From an uncultured bacterium (GTDB lineage: Bacteria; Bacillota; Clostridia; Lachnospirales; Lachnospiraceae): a stretch of DNA of 6,214 bases. Shown piece after piece: positions 1 to 5,493 of this stretch (position 1 is its first letter; every line of letters starts with the position of its first letter). A program made the translations under genes and the position numbers. The notes below the pieces were generated by a model. That model worked only from the letters and a program-made list of their open reading frames with translations. It was not told where the DNA came from and did not search any database. The stretch is taken from NCBI GenBank assembly GCA_946543095.1, contig CAMNLO010000100.1, positions 1 through 6,214 of the forward strand, written 5' to 3'.

Positions 1-56
1 CCTCTTTGATGGCCACGGGCAAGATCCTGCAGACCTCATTGCTGAACTATCTGTAA
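1..56 (+). CDS. flgL: Flagellar hook-filament junction protein FlgL, C-terminal end only
   Basis: Only the last 17 codons and the TAA stop (54-56) are inside the window; the reading frame begins at base 3. The visible tail reads SLMATGKILQTSLLNYL. It has the alpha-helical, flagellin-like end seen in FlgL (HAP3), where the last residues follow an 'A.(T)GKI(I/L)Q.(S/T)LL..L' pattern. FlgL joins the hook-associated FlgK ring to the filament and is exported by the flagellar type III apparatus; its terminal helices form the coiled D0 domain. The position just upstream of fliW is the usual place for flgL in Gram-positive flagellar clusters and supports the call. A flagellin tail is the main alternative, but flagellins normally end in a short Leu/Arg motif that is not seen here. 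No T-rich terminator follows, so transcription may read on into fliW. Confidence 0.7.
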   Translation, partial: SLMATGKILQTSLLNYL

Positions 57-115
57 CGATCTGAGCCATGGGCTTGGCATATGGCGGGAGACCGATCCGG
101 ATTTATGTGATCAAA

Positions 116-145
116 TTGACTGGAATTCCGGAACTGTGATAAAAT
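116..145 (+). promoter_or_regulatory. Sigma-A type promoter for fliW-csrA
   Basis: TTGACT at 116-121 (-35, 5 of 6 to consensus), an 18-base spacer, and TAAAAT at 140-145 (-10), with a TGN extended -10 at 137-139. The spacer contains the small palindrome TTCCGGAA (126-133). The region is AT-rich compared with its surroundings. A second TATAAT lies at 155-160 but has no -35 partner. The leader to the fliW start would be about 40 bases. This suggests fliW and csrA can be made without sigma-28, although read-through from flgL is also possible. The assignment is by consensus match only. Confidence 0.55.
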
Positions 146-192
146 AACAATACATATAATCTGATTTTGTACTTCGGAACGGAGGGAATAAA

Positions 193-669
193 ATGCTGAT
201 TCAGACAAGAAGCTTTGGCGAAGTGAATATCGAGGAGGAGCGGATCCTGGATTTTCCCAACGGCATCATCGGATTTCCGGATCTGAAGAGATTTGTGCTG
301 CTCCATGATTCCGAAAGGGGCGAGAGCGTGGGCATCCACTGGCTGCAGTCCATTGAGGAGCCGGGCTTCGCAATGCCTGTCATGGATCCGCTGATCGTGG
401 AGAGCGGCTATAACCCCATTATCGAGGACGATATCCTGACGCCTCTGGGGGATCTTTCCGAGGATGACACCATCGTGCTGGTCACGGTCAGCGTGCCCAA
501 GGATCTGACGAAGATGACCGTAAACTTAAGAGGGCCCATCATCATCAATGCGGAGAAGCGTAAGGGCTGCCAGGTCATCGTGGAGGGGGAGGACTTTTCC
601 GTCCGCTTCCCGATCTATGAGATCCTGCAGAAAAACAAGGAAAAGGCTAAGAAAGAAAGAGGAGAATAA
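193..669 (+). CDS. fliW: Flagellar assembly factor FliW
   Basis: The 158-residue protein is the usual size for FliW, a small cytoplasmic beta-barrel protein. In Gram-positive bacteria it binds either flagellin or CsrA; when it binds CsrA it blocks CsrA's RNA repression non-competitively. Family signatures visible here are FPNGIIGFPD (residues 21-30), LQSIEEPGFAMPV (51-63) and NLRGPIIIN (111-119), followed by GCQVIV (125-130). The C-terminal 13 residues are a Lys/Glu-rich tail (KNKEKAKKERGE). The ATG at 193 has GGAGGG at 181-186, six bases upstream, which fixes the start. The gene lies after flgL and before csrA, its functional partner. In many Firmicutes the two genes touch or overlap, but here 135 bases of structured spacer separate them. 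Family identity is clear; binding to CsrA and flagellin is inferred from the family. Confidence 0.96.
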   Translation: MLIQTRSFGEVNIEEERILDFPNGIIGFPDLKRFVLLHDSERGESVGIHWLQSIEEPGFAMPVMDPLIVESGYNPIIEDDILTPLGDLSEDDTIVLVTVSVPKDLTKMTVNLRGPIIINAEKRKGCQVIVEGEDFSVRFPIYEILQKNKEKAKKERGE

Positions 670-703
670 AAGCTTGCGCCGATGCGCTGGTCTTTATTCC
701 CGC

Positions 704-727
704 ATATGTGCCGCCTGCGGCATATAT
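704..727 (+). other. Hairpin downstream of fliW
   Basis: ATATGTGCCG (704-713) pairs with CGGCATATAT (718-727) over 10 base pairs with one G-U wobble, closing a CCTG loop. It begins 34 bases after the fliW stop. There is no run of T after it (CGCAAAATCC follows), so it does not look like an intrinsic terminator. It could protect the 3' end of the fliW message or be one end of a dispersed element. Confidence 0.55.
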
Positions 728-742
728 CGCAAAATCCAATCG

Positions 743-794
743 GAGAAATCCCATTTGCGGTTTCTCATCAGGCTGCCGCAAAAGCGGCATGAGA
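743..794 (+). promoter_or_regulatory. Competing RNA stems in the csrA leader
   Basis: The stem nearest the start is TGCCGC (774-779) with GCGGCA (784-789) around an AAAA loop. It is extended by TCTCA (763-767) with TGAGA (790-794) across a six-base bulge, and ends on the csrA ribosome binding site (793-800). Two other pairings compete with it: TTTGCGG (754-760) with CCGCAAA (776-782), and GAGAAA (743-748) with TTTCTC (761-766). Such mutually exclusive stems next to a ribosome binding site could tune csrA translation. GGA triplets at 742-744 and 795-797 are minimal CsrA contact points. Regulation is inferred; only the complementarity is seen. Confidence 0.35.
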
Positions 795-804
795 GGAAGG
801 CATA

Positions 805-1017
805 ATGCTGGCATTATCAAGAAAAAAGAATGAGGCTCTCATTATCAATAATAATATCGAGGTAACGGTCCTGGAGATCAAGGGAGACCAGGTGAAGATC
901 GGGATCACGGCGCCCAAGGAGGTCCCCATCTACCGCAAGGAGGTCTACATCCAGATCCAGGAAGCAAACAAAGAAGCGGTGGAGGCCGCGTCCGAGGCGC
1001 TGAAGGGATTGGTATGA
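805..1017 (+). CDS. csrA: Carbon storage regulator / translational repressor CsrA
   Basis: The 70-residue protein is a full-length CsrA/RsmA. It binds GGA motifs in RNA leaders as a dimer and typically blocks ribosome binding. The hallmark N-terminus MLALSRKKNE and the central GDQVKIGITAPKEVPIYRKE block are present, including the RNA-contact residues L4, R6 and R44. It is longer than the 61-residue enterobacterial form, with the alpha-helical tail (residues 51-70) typical of FliW-regulated CsrA. Asn55, the residue reported as important for FliW binding in Bacillus subtilis CsrA, is conserved by simple alignment. The ATG at 805 follows a GAGGAAGG-type ribosome binding site (793-800). The gene sits downstream of fliW, its antagonist. 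A likely target in this window is the flaG ribosome binding site (5034-5045). Identity is secure; the target is predicted. Confidence 0.97.
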   Translation: MLALSRKKNEALIINNNIEVTVLEIKGDQVKIGITAPKEVPIYRKEVYIQIQEANKEAVEAASEALKGLV

Positions 1018-1037
1018 CAGCTCTTTTACTGCAGAAA

Positions 1038-1069
1038 CAGGCGATGCGGGATTCCCGCAGAAGCGCCTG
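1038..1069 (+). other. Hairpin between csrA and the GGDEF/EAL gene
   Basis: CAGGCG (1038-1043) pairs with CGCCTG (1064-1069). Inside it, TGCGGG (1045-1050) pairs with CCCGCA (1054-1059) around an ATT loop, leaving a small internal loop. It ends seven bases before the next start codon. No T tract follows, so termination is unlikely. It lies where the downstream ribosome binding site would be expected and may limit translation or stabilise the csrA message. Confidence 0.5.
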
Positions 1070-1075
1070 AAATGA

Positions 1076-3583
1076 ATGAATATGTCCAGGAAGATGCTGG
1101 ACAAGTTTGGAAAGCTCATAGCAGCCATAGGGATCGTATGCCTTATGGCTTCTTTGACCTTGCTCATCAAAGAGTTTGTGGCGGACACCTCCGGGGAACA
1201 GGAGATCGCGGAGCCTGTGGACGTGGAGCACCGCATCCTTTTTATCAGTTCTTATAATCCCATGTATTTCACCTATGATTCCCAGATCCGTGGGATGGAG
1301 GAGAGTCTGTATCTGAACGGCATCGAGTATGACGTCGTGCATATGGATTCCCGTAAATACGCCCGGCCTGCGGACGTGGAAGAGTTTTACGGCTTTCTGA
1401 AAAGCCGGGTGGAAAAGAGGGTCAGGACCGACAGATATGAGGCGATCCTGGCAGCGGATGACGCTGCCCTGAACATGCTGTTGAATCATGATGATGATTT
1501 TCTGCCTGAGCTGCCCGTGGTATTTTTCGGGATCAACAATCTGGAGCTGGCCAGGAAGGCATCTGAAAACCCGCGTTACACAGGCTTTTTTGAGAACGAT
1601 TATCTTGAGGATGTTCTGGAATGCGCCAGACAGCTCTATCCCGACACGGAGCGGATGATCGCCATTCATGACTCTTCCGCGGCGGGAAAGGAGGATATGG
1701 CGATCTTCAATGAATTTGCATCAAAATACCCGGAGATCAAATGCGAGGAGATCAATTCCTCGCTGCTGACCCAGTCGGAATTCATTCGCGCCCTGGAATC
1801 CGTGAAGGAGCACAGCCTGCTGTTTTACATGACTGCTTTTGATGATGTCTACGGGAATACATATTCCATCGCCCAGCGGGCAAGCATTGTTTTAAAGCAC
1901 GCGAAGGCGCCGGTATTCAGAAACTATGTGGGAGGCGTGGGGCAGGGAGTGATCGGCAGCATCTATATGGACATGGAAGAGCAGGCCTATCAGGCGGGCC
2001 TCCGGATCTACAAGGTGCTGCACGGGACTGCTCCCTCAGAGCTTCCCCTGGACACGGCGACTCCCAGAAAAGCGGAATTTGATTATGCTTTAATGGAGCG
2101 GTATCACCTGGATTTCGGAAAGCTTCCCTCCGGCACGGAGTTTGTGAACATACCGGAGAGCTTTATGACAAGATACGGGAGGCTTTTGGGGCCGCTGATC
2201 CTTCTGGCCATGTTCTTTGTCATGATGATGATCTCCGGACGGGTGAACCTTCATGTGTCCCGGTGCCTGAATGAGGAACTGAAGGTCTCCCGGGACAAGG
2301 TGGAAAAGAACAGGCAGGAGATGAAGTATCTGGCGGAGCATGACGAGCTGCTGGATATCTACAACAGGCGCACCGCCGTGGAGATCATGACGAAGGATTT
2401 CAGGGAAGGGGAGCAGTTTTCCGTAGTCATGACGGATATTGACGGCTTTAAGAATATCAACGAAAGCTTCGGCCATCAGGAAACGGACAGGATCCTTCTG
2501 CAGCTGACCGCAAACTTAAGAAAGCTCTGCGAGAAAGAAGGATGGCTCCTTGCCCGCTACGGCGGGGATGAGATGCTTTTGACCGTTCCCGGAAAGGATC
2601 TGGACACGGCTTCGGAAGAGATCCGGAAGATCTTGGAGACCTATCATATTCCGATCTATGCGGGGGCGGAAACGGTGGTCTTATCCGCAAGCCTTGGGAT
2701 CGCCAATTCCGATGGGATCTCCAATCCGGACGAGCTGATCTTCAACGCGGAGATCGCCATGTATGAGGCGAAAAAGAGAGGCGGCAACGCTCCCTTCCTT
2801 TTTGCGGAGGAGATGAAGGAGCGCCTCCGGGAGGAAGCCCTGATCAAGGAGAAGCTGATGGAGGCTTTTGAGACCGACGGCTTCTATATGCTCTATCAGC
2901 CCCAGGTGAACGCGAAGACAAAGCAGCTCTCCGGGTTTGAAGCCCTGGTGCGTATGAAGGAGCCGGGGATGTATCCCTCGAAGTTCATTCCCGTGGCGGA
3001 GGTGAACGGCTGGATCTGGAAGATCGGCAGGCTGACCACGAAGCTGGTGATCAGGCAGCTGGCCCGGTGGCGGGATGAGGGGTATGAGCTCTATCCCGTC
3101 AGTGTGAATTTCTCCAGCAAGCAGCTGAATGACGCAGGCTACCTGGACTATGTGGCCGGCCTCTTAAATGAATACGACATTCCCGCAAAATACCTGGAGA
3201 TCGAGATCACGGAGGGGATGTTCTTAGACCGGAACGCCCAGACGGACGAGCTCTTCAGGCGCATGGGAGACATGGGCATCACCCTTTTGATGGACGATTT
3301 CGGCACGGGTTATTCTTCTCTTGCCTATCTGAGCTATATCCCAGCGGCGGTCATCAAGCTGGACAAATCTTTGGTGGACGAATACCTGGTGGACGGAAAG
3401 GATTCCTTTATCCGGGATGTGATCGAGCTGGTGCATGATCTGGATAAGGGCATGATCATAGAAGGTGTGGAAGAGCAGTGGCAGTTTGAGCGCTTACGGG
3501 AATTCAGCGCGGATGTGATCCAGGGGTATTTCTTCAGCAAGCCCATCCCGCCGGAGGAGGCCATCGTCTTTAAAGCCTCTTAG
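1076..3583 (+). CDS. Membrane-anchored sensor protein with GGDEF and EAL domains (cyclic-di-GMP turnover)
   Basis: This 835-residue protein has a basic N-terminus, a membrane segment (about residues 14-33) and a large outside domain (about 35-366). That domain resembles ABC-transporter substrate-binding-like sensors (RILFISSYNP near 53-62; LPVVFFGINN near 146-155). A second membrane segment (370-388) and a charged helical linker (389-420) follow. The GGDEF domain (about 421-575) has D454 and N462, but its signature is GGDEM (496-500), the usual HDxLTGLYNRR reads HDELLDIYNRR, and no RxxD inhibitory site precedes it. The EAL domain (about 585-830) keeps E622-A-L, N678, E710, D740-D741, K761, E796/E799 and QGYFFSKPI, so phosphodiesterase activity is likely; cyclase activity is doubtful. 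A TGA codon abuts the ATG at 1076, so translation starts there or at 1082; neither start has a clear Shine-Dalgarno sequence. It is probably co-transcribed with csrA. The ligand is unknown. Confidence 0.93.
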   Translation: MNMSRKMLDKFGKLIAAIGIVCLMASLTLLIKEFVADTSGEQEIAEPVDVEHRILFISSYNPMYFTYDSQIRGMEESLYLNGIEYDVVHMDSRKYARPADVEEFYGFLKSRVEKRVRTDRYEAILAADDAALNMLLNHDDDFLPELPVVFFGINNLELARKASENPRYTGFFENDYLEDVLECARQLYPDTERMIAIHDSSAAGKEDMAIFNEFASKYPEIKCEEINSSLLTQSEFIRALESVKEHSLLFYMTAFDDVYGNTYSIAQRASIVLKHAKAPVFRNYVGGVGQGVIGSIYMDMEEQAYQAGLRIYKVLHGTAPSELPLDTATPRKAEFDYALMERYHLDFGKLPSGTEFVNIPESFMTRYGRLLGPLILLAMFFVMMMISGRVNLHVSRCLNEELKVSRDKVEKNRQEMKYLAEHDELLDIYNRRTAVEIMTKDFREGEQFSVVMTDIDGFKNINESFGHQETDRILLQLTANLRKLCEKEGWLLARYGGDEMLLTVPGKDLDTASEEIRKILETYHIPIYAGAETVVLSASLGIANSDGISNPDELIFNAEIAMYEAKKRGGNAPFLFAEEMKERLREEALIKEKLMEAFETDGFYMLYQPQVNAKTKQLSGFEALVRMKEPGMYPSKFIPVAEVNGWIWKIGRLTTKLVIRQLARWRDEGYELYPVSVNFSSKQLNDAGYLDYVAGLLNEYDIPAKYLEIEITEGMFLDRNAQTDELFRRMGDMGITLLMDDFGTGYSSLAYLSYIPAAVIKLDKSLVDEYLVDGKDSFIRDVIELVHDLDKGMIIEGVEEQWQFERLREFSADVIQGYFFSKPIPPEEAIVFKAS

Positions 3584-4836
3584 GCAAGCATCGAAAACAT
3601 CTCCTTTATCCTCTCCCTCCAGGTGTGACGGCTTCGCACAAGCTTACAGCCCGCATCCGCCACAGCCCTTCGTTCCTCCTCATGGCTCAGATAATAGCCG
3701 CACTGCTCCACAAGATCCGGAATGGAGGAATACACCGCCAGCTCCTTTCCCGGAGTGAAGTGGTCATAGAGCTCCTCCTGGTAATTGCTCATCAGGAAGC
3801 CGCCGCACATTAAGACATCAAAGACTCTCTGGGAGAGGCCGGTCTCAATGGAGCGCAGGGTGGGCTGGAGATTGATGGCGGAGCGGGAGAAGACATTGGG
3901 CATTCCCCGGTAGGAGGAAACAGGCCCGAAGACTCTGACCCCTTCGGAAAGGCCGCATTCCTTTGCGGGAGAAGCAGTAAAGAGCCTGGTATCGAAATGC
4001 TCCGCCAGGGCGTTCAGGATATGGACCCTGTTTCTGCAGGCCAGCTCGGGAGCAAGAAAATAACTGGCTGCGATATACCGGTACAGATAAGCCTCAGAAC
4101 AGATGGGATCGGGAAGCTCCGGCCAGCAGTGGTCTCCTGCCTGTTTCGCGGCTCTTCGGATCTCATCGATCTGCGCATCACTCAGGCAGTCCGTTAGAAA
4201 TGCAGCGCCATAGACCTCTTCCTGGGCATCCAGAACACCGTCGATAAACCCTTTCGTATGCTCGGAAAGAAGGTCTCCGATACGATACAGGGGGGATTTT
4301 TCCCGGTAGAGGCTGCCCACCAGACAGATGCAGTTTTCCTCCTTTTCCATCACCGGTGTGTAGACCTGATCCTCTTTGAGATTGGGGTCTCCGGTCCTTA
4401 TGCCCTCCAGTCCCATGAGAAGAGCGGGGTCCGCTGCCAGAGGCAGATGGAACACCGTGTCCGGGGAAAAAGCTCTTAGCAGCTCGTACTGATGCCTGTC
4501 GAAGAGGAACACCCGGCAGCAGGGCAGGGCGATGCTCTTCGAGAAGCTCTCAATGACGGGGCAGTCCACGGTGAGGGCCAGATAGGGAGTGTCCAGTTTA
4601 TTGCACACCTCCGCGATATGGGGAAAGAAATTAATGGAAAAAACGCAGTCGAAGGGGACACCGGACTTTTCGGCACTCAGCAGGGCTGTGGCCAGAGTGG
4701 AGATCCGTTCCTCATGGGAAATGCTTTTTTTCCGCATTTCACCGGTTTCCTGAAAGACTTCGATCCCCAGCTCCCGGAAGGCATTCAGAATGCCGGCTTC
4801 GCTGATGCTGTTGTAGCGGTGAAAATAAATCTTCAT
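3580..4836 (-). CDS. DUF3880/CgeB-like glycosyltransferase
   Basis: This is a predicted cytoplasmic GT-B-like glycosyltransferase of 418 residues. The N-terminal half resembles DUF3880: MKIYFHRYNSISEAGI (1-16), FSINFFPHIAEVCNKL (66-81), TVDCPVIESFSKSI (89-102) and LFDRHQYELL (111-120). The C-terminal half resembles the Glyco_trans_1_2 (CgeB) domain: INLQPTLRSIETGLSQRVFD (321-340), LMCGGFLMSNY (342-352), FTPGKELAVYSS (360-371) and YYLSHEEER (381-389). Such proteins occur in clostridial flagellar and spore-surface loci; a role in flagellin or surface-protein glycosylation is inferred, with sugar and acceptor unknown. I chose the ATG at 4836 because the family N-terminus starts there. An in-frame TTG at 4914 would add 26 residues, has no ribosome binding site and lies in AT-rich promoter DNA. 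The ATG has no Shine-Dalgarno sequence either. The gene converges on the GGDEF/EAL gene with a 4-base overlap and diverges from flaG. Confidence 0.85.
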   Translation of the reverse strand: MKIYFHRYNSISEAGILNAFRELGIEVFQETGEMRKKSISHEERISTLATALLSAEKSGVPFDCVFSINFFPHIAEVCNKLDTPYLALTVDCPVIESFSKSIALPCCRVFLFDRHQYELLRAFSPDTVFHLPLAADPALLMGLEGIRTGDPNLKEDQVYTPVMEKEENCICLVGSLYREKSPLYRIGDLLSEHTKGFIDGVLDAQEEVYGAAFLTDCLSDAQIDEIRRAAKQAGDHCWPELPDPICSEAYLYRYIAASYFLAPELACRNRVHILNALAEHFDTRLFTASPAKECGLSEGVRVFGPVSSYRGMPNVFSRSAINLQPTLRSIETGLSQRVFDVLMCGGFLMSNYQEELYDHFTPGKELAVYSSIPDLVEQCGYYLSHEEERRAVADAGCKLVRSRHTWRERIKEMFSMLA

Positions 4837-4842
4837 GAGTTC

Positions 4843-4871
4843 AGTATAAAGGATTCGGCCCTGCAGGACAA
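4843..4871 (-). promoter_or_regulatory. Candidate sigma-A promoter of the glycosyltransferase gene, possibly leaderless
   Basis: Reading the minus strand, TTGTCC (4871-4866, 4 of 6 to the -35 consensus) is followed by a 17-base spacer and TATACT (4848-4843, 5 of 6 to the -10 consensus). Only six bases separate the -10 from the ATG at 4836. Transcription would therefore begin at or within a base or two of the start codon, which agrees with the absence of a Shine-Dalgarno sequence. The promoter is predicted by consensus only. Confidence 0.4.
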
Positions 4872-4897
4872 TCTGTTTTGCGGACCCGGAAAGGCAG

Positions 4898-4943
4898 CGG
4901 AAAAATCTTTTCAAAATTTAAGAAAACAAGCTAAATTTTTCCG
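4898..4943. repeat. Nested inverted repeats around the flaG promoter -35 region
   Basis: The outer arms are CGGAAAAAT (4898-4906) and ATTTTTCCG (4935-4943), a 9-base perfect inverted repeat. The inner arms are AAAATTTA (4913-4920) and TAAATTTT (4932-4939), an 8-base perfect inverted repeat. The right arms of both overlap the sigma-28 -35 element (4932-4935). They could be an operator for a dimeric regulator of the divergent genes. The DNA is AT-rich, so chance is a fair alternative. Confidence 0.35.
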
Positions 4944-4958
4944 ATAACTGTCCGATAA
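4932..4958 (+). promoter_or_regulatory. Sigma-28 (FliA/SigD) promoter of flaG-fliD
   Basis: TAAA at 4932-4935 (CTAAA from 4931), exactly 15 bases, then TCCGATAA at 4951-4958. This matches the flagellar sigma-28 consensus TAAA-N15-GCCGATAA except for the first base of the -10. A second CCGATAA lies 11 bases earlier (4941-4947) but has no good -35 at the right distance. The expected start near 4965 gives a leader of about 88 bases. Late flagellar genes such as flaG and fliD are classic sigma-28 targets. Confidence 0.85.
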
Positions 4959-5033
4959 TCATAATAGCACTATCTCCAAATGTCGGTGTTTCTATTGTTT
5001 TGCATAGAGTATATGCATATCCGGTATGTCGAA

Positions 5034-5046
5034 GCACAAGGAGGTG
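5034..5046 (+). promoter_or_regulatory. flaG ribosome binding site overlapping a predicted CsrA-binding site
   Basis: AAGGAGGTG (5038-5046) is a near-ideal ribosome binding site, six bases before the ATG at 5053. This selects 5053 over the in-frame ATG at 5026, which lies upstream of the site. Bases 5034-5045 (GCACAAGGAGGT) match the CsrA SELEX consensus RUACARGGAUGU at 10 of 12 positions, including the ACARGGA core. A weak TGTC (5027-5030) / GACA (5049-5052) pairing could place the GGA in a loop. CsrA binding here would block ribosome access. The match is seen directly; binding is inferred. Confidence 0.55.
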
Positions 5047-5052
5047 AAGACA

Positions 5053-5493
5053 ATGACCATTGAACCTATTGGCAGTATGATGAGTGCCCAGGCGGTGAAC
5101 TACGTCCCGCCGAAATCGGAAGCCCCGGAGGCGCCCAAGGATGGGAGCGAGGTGGCTGCCGCTGCCCAGGAAGCCCCTGTGGTGGACTCCAGGACGGCCA
5201 CGGTGAAAAAATCCGAGGGGAAAGAGGATTCCAAACAGGATTCCCATGGCGAGGCAAAACAGGACAGCACCAATGAGCAGATCAAAAAGAAGCTGGAGGA
5301 GCTGACCAAGAGCATCGACCACACCAATGAGGAAGCGGTCTTCGGGATCCACAAGGGCACAAACCGTGTGACCATTAAGATCGTGGACAAGGAGACCAAG
5401 GAGACCATCAAGGAGCTGCCTCCGGAGAAGACCCTGGATATGATCGCCAAGCTCTGGGAAGTGGCCGGGATCATGGTGGATGAGAAAAGATAG
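5053..5493 (+). CDS. flaG: Flagellar protein FlaG
   Basis: This 146-residue FlaG family protein is of unknown exact role. In other bacteria loss of FlaG affects filament length or stability, and the gene is usually paired with fliD. The N-terminal half (residues 1-75) is low-complexity, rich in Ala, Pro, Glu, Lys and Ser, and probably disordered. The conserved C-terminal domain (about 74-146) carries AVFGIHKGTNRVTIKIVDKE (95-114), IKELPPEKTLDMIAKLWEVA (119-138) and the end GIMVDEKR, all characteristic of FlaG. The start at 5053 follows a strong ribosome binding site, which may also be a CsrA site. Its TAG stop (5491-5493) overlaps the fliD ribosome binding site, so the two genes are likely translationally coupled. 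Expression is probably driven by the sigma-28 promoter at 4932-4958. The family call is firm. Confidence 0.94.
   Translation: MTIEPIGSMMSAQAVNYVPPKSEAPEAPKDGSEVAAAAQEAPVVDSRTATVKKSEGKEDSKQDSHGEAKQDSTNEQIKKKLEELTKSIDHTNEEAVFGIHKGTNRVTIKIVDKETKETIKELPPEKTLDMIAKLWEVAGIMVDEKR

Larger units (their letters stand above)
700..794 (+). repeat. Repeat-like structured spacer between fliW and csrA
   Basis: The non-coding spacer contains four copies of one six-base arm in alternating orientation: TGCCGC at 709-714, GCGGCA at 717-722, TGCCGC at 774-779 and GCGGCA at 784-789. They form two hairpins, one near each end. This layout, with inverted arms at both edges of about 90 bases, resembles REP/BIME-type or small MITE-like dispersed elements. 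It would explain why fliW and csrA, normally adjacent, are spaced apart. It could instead be a csrA leader that evolved in place. Whether it is a true repeat cannot be decided from one copy. Confidence 0.4.

Noticed and set aside
65..85. Terminator hairpin after flgL
   Set aside because: GCCAT/ATGGC gives only a five-base stem with an 11-base loop and no T tract; nothing convincing lies between 57 and 115.
678..685. GCCGATGC as a sigma-28 -10 element ahead of csrA
   Set aside because: No TAAA lies 15-16 bases upstream; the nearest TAAA is only seven bases away, so the promoter geometry fails.
704..727. Intrinsic terminator after fliW
   Set aside because: The stem is good but no T run follows. 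The same holds for the hairpin at 1038-1069, so neither is called a terminator.
682..792. A 36-codon small open frame in the fliW-csrA spacer, in frame with both genes
   Set aside because: It has no ribosome binding site, and its sequence is dictated by the hairpin arms, so it is more likely a by-product of the repeat-like spacer.
905..1669. A 254-codon open frame on the minus strand
   Set aside because: It lies opposite csrA and the sensor domain of the GGDEF/EAL gene, shows no recognisable family motif or ribosome binding site, and is best explained as a shadow of GC-rich codons.
4837..4914. A 26-residue N-terminal extension of the glycosyltransferase from a TTG start
   Set aside because: There is no ribosome binding site upstream of the TTG, the extension lies in non-coding-like promoter DNA, and the family N-terminus begins at the ATG at 4836.
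4492..4947. A 151-codon open frame on the plus strand
   Set aside because: It is antisense to the clearly recognisable DUF3880 region and runs across the AT-rich promoter area; no start signal or family resemblance.
5026..5052. An earlier in-frame ATG for flaG
   Set aside because: It would place the strong AAGGAGGTG ribosome binding site inside the gene; the ATG at 5053 has correct six-base spacing.
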